Source: Hymenolepis diminuta (taxonomy: Eukaryota > Platyhelminthes > Cestoda > Cyclophyllidea > Hymenolepididae). From it: a DNA stretch of 64,000 nt. The notes under the pieces were generated by a model that saw nothing but the letters and a program-made list of their open reading frames with translations, searched no databases and had not been told where the DNA came from. The stretch lies in assembly GCA_900708905.1 (NCBI GenBank), contig CAADRB010000054.1, forward strand, positions 854,065 through 918,064, written 5' to 3'. Positions 36,601 through 47,455 of this stretch are shown here, in pieces; the stretch's first letter is position 1, and each line of letters begins with the position of its first letter. Position numbers and translations under genes: made by a program.

Positions 36601-39560
36601 TTAAATTGTCCACTTACTCATAAAGAGTAAGGGTTACCTTCCTACGCCCAAATATTCCGAAACTCAGCTTTCATGATTTGGGTATCTAGGTAATACTCGG
36701 AGTTGATTTACTGAAATTGTCGGTCAAGTCACTCTGATCTATTTATATTTTCTTAGAGTCATAGGCAAGTAGATGACACTAGCAAATATATTTTAAGCAT
36801 CTCATCTTAAGGACTTTCTATGTATCTTGTTTAATTTGTATTAATCATGGCTTCATATGATCTAATTGCTCACCTTAGGCTTTGAAACTTGAGATTAAGG
36901 TGTTGTGTTCTACTGTTCCAAACTTCGAATTTCATGGTTTGAGTCCTTGGTTCTTGTTGAATTTATATCTCCGATATTGAGCAGTTAATCAAATTGGATG
37001 GTTGGTCATGTAATCTTAATTCTACAACCAACCAGTGAGGTGTAATCCATTTTTTTTTGCGGTTTCTCGAATTGATAGGGTTTTTGTATTCCCTTGTTTA
37101 TAAACTGTCAAAATTACATGAAATATACCTTAAAGCACATTTCTTTTCTGTACTAATTCACTAAGTCATATCCAAGTAATCTTCCGTCTTCTAATTTGGG
37201 GTAGATTGGAACTGCCAATTTTGCGGCCTGGGATGGTTGGGCTTTTAGCCGTTCCAGCTTTTACAGTTAGCAGCTTAATACTGTGGATATTCCAATTAGC
37301 TGTTAATCGTGTGTCCTGCTTACTCTCAGCCTTTTTTTTCTACTCTTCCGAAATCATCGATGCCTGACTGTCACTATCAGTCAACTATCAATATTTATCA
37401 TCCAATACTGGCACTGAAGATTTCTTCACGTAACAGACCGTTATTATTACAAAAACATTACTTTATTCAGATCTTTGACTAAACGGAAGTCCTGTGATCC
37501 ACTGCAATGTATGACATTTGCAAAGCGTGCCAGAAGGCAATTCGCCTCTCACGACGACAGTCCATCATCATCCTCATCAACTCAAGATGATCAAGATGCA
37601 GGCACTTCTTGTGGTCAGGCCTATTCAGCCATCAAGGCCTGTACTCTCTCTGGTCCAGCTCTTCAGACTATTCTTAACGCATCGCTAGTTAACATGATGT
37701 CTGTGATCCAAATGTCTAACTCTTCAAGTTCTAACCCAACTCAGTCTCGACCTCCCCATCCGACCATCTCCAATATCTCCAATTTCCTCACCAATCCTAC
37801 CTTTAATACCCTTTACAACGCCGGTCTTCTCGCTCACCCTCGTATGCCCAATTTGCTCTCAATGATCCGCTTTCATTTTGCCACTGTACGACCGAACCGA
37901 CCTGCTGAAATGCCACCTTTTCCTCACCTCCCTTTACATCATTCCAATACATCTGCTGAGCAGAGGGCTGAAATATTTCAACGGCAACTTATGCTGTGTG
38001 GAGGGGTGGGTGTTACAGCCTCCGATAATGACTCCCTTATCCATTTCTTCTGTCGCATTCGAATGCGCATCAAACTCGATTTGGGCAACTCGAGAGAAAC
38101 TCTGGTTAGTTCGCTCTCAACTACCGATTAATTATAAGTAGCTGTAATTTTATCTATTTCATGATTTCTTTGCTGTTCAGCAAAATTTTATAGTCTCCGA
38201 TCGACATGATCCGTTCTCGCGACAAATGGACATCTATCTGCAGGCTGTTAATCTCCTTCGTAGTCGAAACGGGTCGGAATTCTGTTGTACCTTCAGATTT
38301 AATCGACTGGACCATTTGGAGGCTTTCTGGAGTGACTACACTTCGGGTGCTCTTAAAAAGGTACGGATTCAGTTTATTTACTTAATAGGGAGTCAATGAG
38401 TGTAATTTTGACCAGTTATATTATTTCCAATGGCTAAAAACCAGGACTACACCATTTATTTGAAGTAAAATTACATTAAGTTCACCTTGACTTACGATGT
38501 GTTTAAACATCTTTACAGGTCTTATTTACTTGCTTTTATCTGTCAAAAGTTGCAATTAAAGCCAGATAGTTTGATCAACGGGAATATGAAGTTCATGAGC
38601 TCACCTAGGAATCTAGGAATCAAACCATAATATTTAAACTGTAGTGCATAGTACAGTGATCTGCATCCCTTATTAGATGGTGGAAAACTCAAAGCATGCA
38701 GAATTCAAATAAGGTAAGACTTATGATTTCCTGACTTTATTATCTGTTTATAGTTGACTCCCGTTCCTGGCCCTTGTGTAACTAGTTTTTTTCTGCTTCT
38801 GATTCAAGCTCGTAGGCGTTTTTTCCCTTTTATAGGTATTAACAGCGGACCAGTTTGAACAGTTTTTAGATTTTCTTAGTATTCCTGTAAATGATAGATG
38901 ATAACGAAGTAGGTAGTTTTATTAACGTATTTTTATGTGTTTTAGCTACTAATGGCGAACCTGATGGGCTCAGACAAAACTAGTTTGGTGGGACATAGCT
39001 CCTGGCTGGAAAATGAAGGTATAAACACCTCGACGGAAACGCCTTCTGAAACACCAGGACCTAGTCGGAGACACTCTACATGCCGTCGCAACCGAACTGC
39101 CAGCTCTGGACGTCCGTCAAGTATTCTCTCACCTTTGGATGAACTTCAAAGTGTCATGCTCTCCGTGCGTCGACAAATCTATCATACAAACTTTTCAGAT
39201 TTAACTCCGAATCCGGCAGCAGCTGCTCAGGCAGCTGCACAGCAGAATGCAACAGGAAATAATCCTATCTTCACTAATGCATTCGGAATCGGGCATGCCC
39301 AGGTCAGACGGCAGAACCTACCAGTAGATCCGAATACACGACCCCCTACTCCTGCTCCCGACTTCGATATCAACCTGTTTGTTCCGCGATTGGAGTATGA
39401 GAATGGACGAATGCTGTTGATGCGAAATGAACGGGCGATTCCGAGTCTTCCACGTCTTGTGGCTGCTTCACAGGTTGTTTCCTCGACATCTGGCAACAAT
39501 ATTGTACCCCTAAACCTTCCGTCCAATTCGGGAATCGTTCTGGAATCAGTTTTTCATTGA
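33675..39560 (+). CDS. DEDD: DEDD-like death-effector-domain nuclear protein, six exons, about 673 aa
   Basis: In vertebrates DEDD and DEDD2 carry an N-terminal death effector domain (DED), nuclear signals and a conserved C-terminal region, and act in the nucleus and nucleolus. Exons: 33675-34095, 34137-34257, 37471-38104, 38181-38360, 38836-38886, 38946-39560. Phases 1,2,0,0,0 agree. The DED-like region is about residues 41-122 (GELYRWILAK, then GQIDETNHRTMQKMLKYIDR and QDVLPYF, matching the GRCDESNFRQVL...RHDLLPY part of DEDD). A basic cluster TKRK...AKRARR at about 184-202 is a likely nuclear signal. The DEDD C-terminal block is clear: FFCRIRMRIKL, RHDPFSRQMDIYLQAVNLLR, FRFNRLDHLEAFWSDYTSGA. 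Vertebrate DEDD is about 318 aa. Here a Ser/Pro-rich insert separates the two parts, and a 200-residue Pro/Ala/Asn-rich tail follows. The start is uncertain: an acceptor-like TATTCTAG ends at 33704, so a 5' exon or trans-splice site is possible. Confidence 0.85.
34258..37470 (+). other. DEDD-like intron 2 (3213 bp)
   Basis: Donor GTAATA at 34258 and acceptor CTTTATTCAG before 37471. It contains a run of 11 C at 35494-35504. A weak tRNA-like stretch near 36925 (TTCATGGTTTGAGTCC) could be another SINE relic. No exon was recognised. Confidence 0.85.
35494..35504 (+). repeat. C11 homopolymer
   Basis: Eleven consecutive C in AT-rich intron sequence. It is a likely slippage site whose length may vary or be mis-sequenced. 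Confidence 0.95.
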
Positions 39561-41179
39561 ATTGGATTAAGTCATTGTGATTATCTTTCACCTAACTGTG
39601 TTAACCGTACAAAATAACTTGTTTTAATATATTTGTTTGTGCAGTATCTATAAATTATTCATCAATTTGAACTTTTTGTATGTCTGATAAAAGGGGTTCC
39701 GTACTGTTGCAAATTCGGTCTATTTTGTGGCAAAATAAGCATTATTCTGTAATACTTTGAATACATGATATTCAAACCCATCGAAGGTAAAATCGACAGT
39801 GACCTGAGTAATCAGCCAACATCCCCCACTTCGTGCATTTTCCCCGGCTGCCCTCAATTTGAATGGTTTGTCTGTTGATATTCCCAAATCACACTTCCAA
39901 TTTTTTTAACCAATAGACGTATTTAGTCTTTTAACTTGGGATAAATTGTGGCTGGTAGTTAAGCAACCCTATGATGAGGGTTTAGCTTTCCCAGGCTCTC
40001 GGTTGACACCTTGACACTGGTCATCCCCGTTTGAGAAGACGACCTGAAATCTTGTAGAAAAGTTCAAATCCGTCTGCTAGTGTTGGTAACCGACGCATAA
40101 CATTTGTTAGTAGAAAAGTGGTAAGGAGTTACGAACCAAGGTTGGAATTTGAAAAAAACGTTGATTGTCTGGATTATTTCTTTAGCGAAATGTCCACAAG
40201 TATCAGTCAAGAAGGAACCAAGGCATATCGAGATGTCGTAAAGCCGATGCTCTATTAAGGCTCTTCCACAACGGTACTAAAGGTGTCTGACAATAACAAA
40301 CTTGGACATTTAAAACTTCGAACATGAAGTAGCGGACTGTAGCCGAGAAGTAAAGGAGAAAAGACCGAAATTTTAAAAAATGCTCTCTTCTCCTTAACCC
40401 ACAGCGGAAAATTGTCATGATTTGGACGATAAATAAGTAATTAAATTTATGATAAAAGGATCTAAAAATAATCTCTTAAATACAACTAGGAAAATTTTTT
40501 TCTTTACATGTGATTTTTCGGAATTATGAATGTTAAAACGCCACTGAAGTGGTAACGTGGTCATTTCGCAACCTTAAATTCAACGTTGAAATACAATTAC
40601 AAATTTTCTTGCATATTGCCATGTTCTAGCAACTACGGTTCTCGAATACCTCAATTCAGTTAATAGTAGTCACTGATTATCGCCATTACCTATATTAGCG
40701 AATCGTGTTTAATCACGGGTCAACAGGTAAACATGATTAATAACGAAATACTCCAGTGGAAGGCGAAAGGAGGCGTCAAACAGAAGTGTAAAAAATGGGG
40801 GTGCCAAAAGTCCTGCCTTACTGGAATTCTTCAAGCGTTAAATTTTTCTTTTTCTGGTAGTGGGTAATATTCAAAAGTTCCAAAGCTCACCTATTGTCGA
40901 CCCTCCGGTTCCTTAGTGCAAGTTAACTCATGCAATCTCGATTCGTTTGAGCCATTAAAGAGTAGATATGGGAAATATCACTCGAGGTCATTTGGGGTGA
41001 ATTCCAATAACATCCTGGACGACGACGTAAACCCTAGCCTAATAATTGTAAATTGTTGGATGCTCAAGCTCCCTACACCCATTTCTAAAGAAGAAAAATT
41101 TGCATTCTAATCACAAGCTATCCCCACACCCACAATTCACACGCCTGCTCAAAACGTAACAACCAGGTATGCGCGAAGG
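39561..41179. other. Intergenic between DEDD-like and histone H3 loci
   Basis: About 1.6 kb covering the 3' flanks of two convergent genes. I see no gene, RNA or clear repeat in it. Confidence 0.6.
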
Positions 41180-41195
41180 GGCCCTAAAGAGGGCC
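41180..41195 (-). terminator. Histone 3' stem-loop of the H3.3-like gene
   Basis: The minus-strand sequence GGCCCTCTTTAGGGCC has a 6-bp stem and a 4-base loop, 60 bp after the stop. This is the signal that binds SLBP and directs non-polyadenylated 3' cleavage of replication-dependent histone mRNA. A TGGTTGTTAC element follows 14 bases later. Confidence 0.9.
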
Positions 41196-41255
41196 GTGGA
41201 GTCGTAATTAGTAGCTCATCTCAACTACTCTTCATTATGCCACAAAAGATTCTAT

Positions 41256-41702
41256 TTAACTCCTCTCGCCACGAATGCGGCGGGCAAGACTAATGTCTTT
41301 CGGCATAATGGTGACACGCTTAGCATGAATCGCGCACAGGTTGGTATCCTCGAAGAGACCAACAAGATAAGCCTCAGCAGCTTCTTGAAGTGCACCTATG
41401 GCAGCACTTTGGAACCGCAAATCCAGTCTGAAGCTTTGCGTCAACTCTCGCACAAGTCGTTGAAATGGAACCTTGCGAATAAGAAGTTCCGTTGATTTTT
41501 GATATCGTCTGATCTCACGAAGTGCCACAATACCTGGCCTATATCGGTGGGGTTTCTTGACCCTATTAGTTGAAGGCACGCTCTTACGAGCAGCGGTTGC
41601 CACCAGGCTCTTGCGCGGAGCCTTTCCACCTGTGGTCTTTCTAGCTGTCTGTTTAGTGCGCGCCACTTTAGGAATCTCAACGACCTCAAAATCTGCATGC
41701 AT
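41256..41702 (-). CDS. Histone H3.3-like gene that has lost its canonical start codon
   Basis: Nucleosome core histone H3 homologue. The frame from canonical Ala1 to the end is intact and ends GERS. It carries the H3.3 signature (Ser in VPST at the position of H3.3 Ser31, and AAIG in the alpha-2 helix) rather than the AVSA of the canonical copies here. Many substitutions are unusual for H3: [24 protein letters not shown] and QEAAEAYL. Where ATG should precede GCG-CGC-ACT there is GTG (41666-41664). The only upstream in-frame ATG, at 41702, would add 12 residues ([12 protein letters not shown]). A TATA-like element at 41718-41711 predicts a transcript start downstream of that ATG. The gene is therefore either a recent pseudogene, uses a non-AUG start, or gets its AUG by splicing. 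It keeps a histone stem-loop. Confidence 0.75.
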   Translation of the reverse strand: MHADFEVVEIPKVARTKQTARKTTGGKAPRKSLVATAARKSVPSTNRVKKPHRYRPGIVALREIRRYQKSTELLIRKVPFQRLVRELTQSFRLDLRFQSAAIGALQEAAEAYLVGLFEDTNLCAIHAKRVTIMPKDISLARRIRGERS

Positions 41703-41710
41703 CTACCCGG

Positions 41711-41718
41711 ATTTTATA
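41711..41718 (-). promoter_or_regulatory. TATA-like element of the H3.3-like gene
   Basis: TATAAAAT on the minus strand. In the H3 genes at 49405 and 58064 the TATA-like element lies 57-59 bp before the ATG. Here the GTG at 41666 lies 52 bp from it, while the ATG at 41702 lies only 16 bp from it. Further upstream, at about 41750, an inverted CCAAT (ATTGG) is present. Confidence 0.6.
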
Positions 41719-42739
41719 ATCTTGAAATTGCTTTTTTTCTGTCATTCTATTGGTTGCTCTATTCACATTAATAGCCAATTGGCTATATGAAGGTTGTTAC
41801 TATTCAATCAAGAGTCGGTCTTCGATCAAACACTTTGTGTTTAGTCCTTACTGATATTATAAGTTTTGAATTCGAAAAATTCAGAAAACGAATTATTTGC
41901 TATCCAGCTTTATTAATATTAAGGTGGTGAAAGTTATGACCTACTTTTATATTATTTGATTTAACAGTGGTGTTTTAATGCGAAATCTCTAGGTTGTCTA
42001 CTTCTGTGTTTCCTTATTTACCTCCCTGGTATACACTGGAGTCATAATATCCCTCCAACAAAATGTCAGATTTGTTCGCATTAACGACAGCCTGGACATT
42101 TTATTGTGTTATTTGGTATTCACTTTAAAAAGAAGCTTCCTCTTGCCATTATTGTAAATAATACATTTGTAGATAGTCTGAACGGAAAATTCGGCGCTAA
42201 ATCGGATATACATTTCATAAAAGTGTCAGGTCTTGTAAGCTATGTCACATTTTCCTTGGTTTTTGTATCTCTGATACATCCGTTAACAAATATACTTGTT
42301 AATAGCAAACAGTATGTTTTAAATGAATACTTTGACTACATTTGTAAATGATTGTACCTCCCTTTCCCGTTCTATTTTTTGTGAACGGACGTTCTGGTGA
42401 GCGTTTTTCACTAAGGTCATACTCAAATTATTAAAGTCCAGCCTCTGATCAGTCATTTTTTACATAAAAAGCGATATTAAATTTTATAAAACTGGACCAA
42501 TATTTGTGAGAGATTTCAAGTTTCCAATGATATGCCTTAGAATTAAAAAAAACTTCTGTTTTTATCTACTCATTACGTTATCTGAAAATCCATCAGCAAA
42601 ATTTTAAGATTCGTGATCGATATTAAGAGAGATTCCTGATTAAAATTCAAATTCAGAAATATGCACTATTTGAAAATTCAAATATTCATGTCGAAAATTA
42701 TCCAGTTTGTAATAAAGTAAACATGTCTTATATAAGCTT

Positions 42740-43094
42740 CGTAGCGGACGCTACATCTAAGTAATTCTCCTAGGCAGTCCAAATAGCCTCTAACAGAGTT
42801 CTCTATTATCAATTTTTCTCCCAAATTAGCTAAGTTCCGCCCAAAGTGGTAAGAACCAGAAAGATGCTGAGTGGAGAGAGTTCATTGATCACTTCTATGT
42901 GTGTTGTTGTCGAAAGCTTAGTCATTAAATACAAAACCGCGCTGGGCTCCAGAGATCTTGATTGCTGATTGGTTGAGGAGGTCTCTGCACACCCGTCCGC
43001 GCTTGTTCTCTACTCGACCGGTTACATACTGCACTTCCCAGAAAGTTTGAGCGCACGCGATTCAATCAACCTTGTTAACATTTTGAACTCCACA
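42740..43094 (+). mobile_element. TG...CA LTR-like element, copy 1 (355 bp, target duplication GCTT)
   Basis: Starts CGTAGCGGACGCTACA (first T mutated to C) and ends GAACTCCACA. The flanks are GCTT at 42736-42739 and GCTT at 43095-43098, a 4-bp target-site duplication. It is aligned end to end with copies at 44109 (inverted) and 47942. It has no coding capacity. It could be a solo LTR or one terminal repeat of a miniature (TRIM-like) element. Confidence 0.75.
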
Positions 43095-44108
43095 GCTTCA
43101 AAATGTGGAAGCATAATTACAATATCTAAAATTTTATAAATTTGGTTTAGTAATGGCTTGGATTATAAGTCAGCTTTTTCGAAAATATAGATCAGCAGCC
43201 TCAAAAATTCTGACGGATGACTGTTTAATCGCCCTTAAACCTTAAGTAGCTTGAAGTAAACCAGCTGAAATTTCCTGAATTTTTAAATGTTAATTTAACC
43301 TAAAATGTTGAGTTCTTATTTTCTTTAAATTACTGACAATGAGATCAATAACCACGGCTTGAAATATTGGAAATGATTTGGCGAACCTTCAAGTCATAAG
43401 GGAATAATCGTAATTTGTCTTAATCAAGACGTTATGAGAGCTTTCTTTTCATTTTACTGAAACTCAGTGGCCTATTCACATTCCTTGTACCTGTTTTAAA
43501 TCAAATGGTTAAGTTAATATAGTTAATACAAAGATTTGTCGCTGTTTAAATATTTGAAAGTTCTTATTCGGTGCAATTCCCTTTTTTTTCAAATATTCTA
43601 AAATCAGAAATTAAAAATAATCTTTTGTAAAATGTATTAATTTATCAGGGCGCAGAGCTTCAATAGCCGATAATCTGATCCTCAGGTGCATGAAACTGAT
43701 TTGATTCGCTTCGTAAAAGGCCATCGCATAAACATTAGAAAAAAGTTGACGCTTGTCGACATGCACAACGATCAATAAGGAGACATTCAGCACCTAATTT
43801 GCGGTTGCTTTGAATGTTATAAAAGACGAGGGCGATTGAAGTACCACAGGTCAGAATGTAATTCTCAACCCTGGCATTTGGTTCAGTATAAAACTCCTCA
43901 AATGGTCTTTTGAAAAAGTATAAGCATACACATGAGCTGAATAGGAAACTAGTATAAATCCCCATTTCCCTACCCCTTCCCCAAATTATAAACTTATAAT
44001 AATATATAACTTTATCTTTATTACTTATTACACGCCCATAAATCCAGATTGGGCTTACCTTCCTGATATTTTTTGAAAAAATGCAAACGATTTTACGGTC
44101 TTTTAACG

Positions 44109-44465
44109 TGTGGGGTTCACAATGCTAACAAGACCGATTGAACCACGTGCGCTCGAACTTCTGGAAAGTGCGGTATGTAATCGGTCGAGTAGAGAACAAG
44201 CGTGATCGTGTGGGCAGAGACCTCCTCAACCAATCAGCAATCAAGATCCCTGAAGACTAGCGTGGTTTTGTATTCAATGACTGAGCTTTTGACAACGACT
44301 CACACACTCTCCATTCAGCATCTTTCTGGTTCTTACCACTTTGGGCATAGTTTAGTTAATTTGGGAGTGAATTGATAATAGAGGACTCCGCTAGAGGCTA
44401 TTCGGACTGCTTAGAAGGATCCCTTAGATGCAGCAAAACGACTTATTGGTGTAGCATCCGCTACA
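44109..44465 (-). mobile_element. TG...CA LTR-like element, copy 2 (357 bp, inverted)
   Basis: The plus strand begins TGTGGGGTTCAC and ends GCATCCGCTACA, the reverse complement of copies 1 and 3. The flanks AACG (44105-44108) and AATG (44466-44469) match at 3 of 4 bases. Relative to the others it has an extra short segment near its TGTAGC end and lacks about 20 bp after GAGAGTGTG. Confidence 0.7.
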
Positions 44466-45164
44466 AATGTAAGAAAACTTAGCATTTCATTAAACAGTAA
44501 AAATGTCTGAAATTTGATTCATTTTTAGTAGTTATTATTTCGCTGATTGCCTGAATTAATGATTCTCCATTAAGTAAATGTGTGTAAATGAATGATAATA
44601 ATATATTAATTTTGAAAATAATAAAAATTTCAAATCCAGCTGCTAGTAATGCTAACGTGGGCAATTAGATATACAGATGCCTCAAATTCATTCCAAAAAT
44701 TTCAACTGGAAATCATTTTGGAGCCCTTTCTACATGGAATCCTCTAGCTAAAAAAATGCTACACAAGACAAAAACTAAATTCTCAAATTTACCTCTTCTC
44801 TAATTTCTCAAGCACAAAAAGTATACAACTTTGAATTCTTCATTTTGATGCCTCAAGGCCACAACATAAAGTTCAAACTTTAGAATTTTTTATTGAAATA
44901 GTTCATTCCTGCAGCTGATCTTAATATCTCCGTACACTCATCACTTCGAATAGCCTGAACTTTCCCCAATTTGCAAATTATCCTCTCCAAACAACCAAGT
45001 CAATACACTATTAGCCTAAGCCACTCAAAACACGTTAATTAAAGGGGAAATTTCCCCTTGAGACAGTATTTCATTGAACGACAATTTCCTCAGTTTATTG
45101 GTCATCCCAAGTTACAAAAGTCAATCCCCGAAGAAAATGAAAATAAAACGAAAGCTTATTCAAA

Positions 45165-45320
45165 GTTTTTCATGTCTATATGTGTGCATACTCTCTGGGT
45201 AGATGATAGAATTTGAGCTTCTCGCCAGGAGACACCGTGATACTGCTCCTCTACCCGAGTATTGGAAAATGCTTTCCTAGGCGGGCTTGAGAACTATTCC
45301 CTTTTCCCTAATCTGATAAA
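45165..45320 (+). mobile_element. tRNA-derived SINE, truncated copy J (body only)
   Basis: GGTAGATGATAGAATTTGAG, CTTCTCGCCAGGAGACACCG, CTCCTCTACCCGAGTATTGG and AAAATGCTTTCC match the body and tail of copy K. The tRNA-like head is not recognisable. Confidence 0.55.
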
Positions 45321-45604
45321 TTTTTAGAAAATATCCTAATTATTGAAACATGGCAATTTCATTGATATGCCAAGGTGCTAACTGAGATATTTGATTAATA
45401 TCTTCCTTCCGATACCGATTTCCACTATTCAATAAGGTAATAGTCCAGATTAATTCCACAGTCATATAACTGCCTCCATACATTCCACAGGCAGGACTGA
45501 ATTTTAGCGGCAAGAACTACTTCCATGAAATAAGATTGAAAACTACCAGAATAGAGTGACCACAATGACAATTAAATTTGACACTCCTGCATTTTATTAA
45601 TTCG

Positions 45605-46066
45605 CTATCCACGTACCTCGCGTATACGTCTAGCCAATAGCGTGTGATTTGGTATAGTAGTTACACGCCGAGTATGAATTTTGCACATATTGCAATCCTC
45701 AAAAATTGAAATTAAATAGACTTCAGCGGCTTCCTCTGTGGCACCAATGGCAGCTTTCCGAAAAAGTACTTCAAATGTATGGTCCTGGGCATTCTCATGA
45801 ACCAAGTGCCGAAAAGGCATTTTACTAGTCAACCGTCCGGACGATTTTTAATAGCTTTTGATCTCCCGCATCGACACCATTCCATGTCTATGTGCTTTTG
45901 CGTAGGTTCTGTACATGAGCTCTTTTGTGAGCTGCCTGATGTGATATTTTTGTATGTTCATTTTATCTACTTGGGTACCGTGCAGTAGAGGATTGACTTT
46001 TCGCAGACTAATTTCTCCGGGGTACCCACTGTCATTCACGTCGTCTACGATTTGCTGGTGTTTCAC
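45605..46066 (-). pseudogene. Histone H3-derived pseudogene (one in-frame stop, divergent)
   Basis: The C-terminal half is plainly H3: MPFRHLVHENAQD, KAAIGATEEAAEVYLISIFE, CNMCKIHTRRVT and LLARRIREVRG. The N-terminal part is barely alignable (HRHGMVSMREIKSY). The two open segments are in the same frame, separated by one TAA (about 45848) where H3 has the Gln of RRYQKS, fitting a CAA to TAA change. AAIG and the Ala in EEAAEVYL place it with the 41256 H3.3-like gene. No stem-loop is visible downstream. It lacks the loop-1 insertion expected of CENP-A. Confidence 0.8.
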
Positions 46067-46734
46067 TTATTAAAATGTGTCCGCCATATATAAAGACCCA
46101 TTCCCTTACTCTTTACTCACTTTAGTGTTTATACGATATTTGTGACTTTAAATATTTAGTTTTATTCTCTTTTTTCTCCTGCGAAATTCATAAAATAGTG
46201 TCTGAGACAGAGGGAAAATAGGCTTATGATTGGTGTCTCTCTGACCTCGAGACTTGAGTTATTTAAGAAATTCTTTTTGGTAGGAGATTAATATTTACTG
46301 CGAATAGGAAAAATTCAACTAGATGTCTACCTGCATTTATTTCTTTTTTACCTGTTCCACAAACCCAACCTTCAACTTTTGAGCGCTTTACCAGTTTCAG
46401 CTGAAATTTATACCTTTGAGACAAGCTGGATTACTGATCAATTCACACTCAAAAGATCACACACTCATGGGGCTGATTGGTAGCCGTGATGTTCAGTTAT
46501 CTCTTGGTCTCACTCTGCTCTTAAACATTTGCAATTATCTCCCCACAGTTGTAATTTCCACAATATAATATCATGTAATCTAGTAAATGCGTATTTTCTC
46601 TGGAGTTTTCCAGATCTTTTATACTTTAATCATCCGTAAATGTTAGTGCAAGTGTGCTTCCCATTAATATTAGAGTAGGTTTTCCGCATACTTCAATGAA
46701 TATGTAAAAAATTAACCGAGAAACTATTTAGGAA

Positions 46735-46935
46735 TGCGTTTTGAGACACTTATCTCAGGCAAAGTAGTGCCATTATTGAATCTCCCTGGCTGGAAACTCG
46801 AAATCTATTCCTTCTTTTATTAGACAGGCCTAACTAGTATGGTTGGCCATTCAGTTCAACGTGTATCCACTAATGGGTACCATATCATTGGTCTTTAACT
46901 TTGCAGATAAGCATGACCTGCACCTTCACATTTTC
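46735..46935 (-). mobile_element. tRNA-derived SINE, degenerate copy F
   Basis: On the minus strand: GGTCATGCTTATCTGCAAAG (eroded head), ATGGCCAACCATACTAGTTA, GGAATAGATTTCGAGTTTCC and TAATGGCACTACTTTGCC. It aligns best to copy E at 31550. Confidence 0.6.
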
Positions 46936-47029
46936 TTTACCAATTGTGCTGAAAATTAATTTTTAGGATAGTAAATCTGTTTATATTTAGAAGTAAATAG
47001 CACCAAATTAACGGAACTTGAGACTTTAA

Positions 47030-47455
47030 TTACATCATGACTACGGCTTCTGTAACTGGATCCATGATATCCAATAGTGAATTCTTTCCTGTCACAACAC
47101 TTGCTTAGAATGTATGACTTTTACCTGGCCAAAGATCATCAAATACGTAAGCATCCCGTGTAGGATCTAGTTTTATTCCCCTTGATTCGTCGGTTCCTTC
47201 TATGGAATATGAAATATAGTAGCCCTCAAATGCTCCATTTGGATGCTCTGATGGCCTCCAAAATAATTTCGGAGAATTTTGATCAATTTTCATTGCACAG
47301 AAGTTGTCGGGTATAGATACTCCGGTACTTTTGTCATTTTGAAAGATACAAGAAGAGGCAACGAGAAATGAGGTGAAGAAGGCCAAAAAAATAAGCGCTT
47401 GTTTTCTATACCTTTTGATAACTAGTTGAAGAGTTATTCGGTGGGTAGGATGCAT
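47030..47455 (-). CDS. Small secreted or membrane-anchored fibronectin type III protein
   Basis: Exon 1 is 47455-47125. Residues 19-36 are hydrophobic (ALIFLAFFTSFLVASSC) after a basic start, so a signal peptide or anchor is likely. An FnIII-like domain follows: PKLFWRPSEHPNGAFEGYYI, then the WPG turn. A donor GTAAAA follows W-P. A 36-bp intron (47124-47089) ending GTGACAG is plausible and would give a short second exon to TAA at 47030, total 129 aa. That exon does not look like the remaining FnIII strands, so the 3' end is uncertain. Signal peptide plus one FnIII domain is the plan of the cestode oncosphere antigen family, but similarity to any member was not established. The gene could also be a truncated relic. 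Confidence 0.5.

Noticed and set aside
39227..39526. 99-codon frame antisense to the last DEDD-like exon
   Set aside because: Overlaps a well-supported exon in the other strand and has no homology.
42740..44465. Copies 1 and 2 of the LTR-like element as the two ends of one composite transposon
   Set aside because: They are inverted relative to each other and each has its own target duplication (GCTT versus AACG/AATG), so they inserted separately.
45605..46066. CENP-A (centromeric H3) candidate
   Set aside because: Despite divergence it lacks the extra loop-1 residues typical of CENP-A, and AAIG plus neighbouring residues tie it to the local H3.3-like gene.
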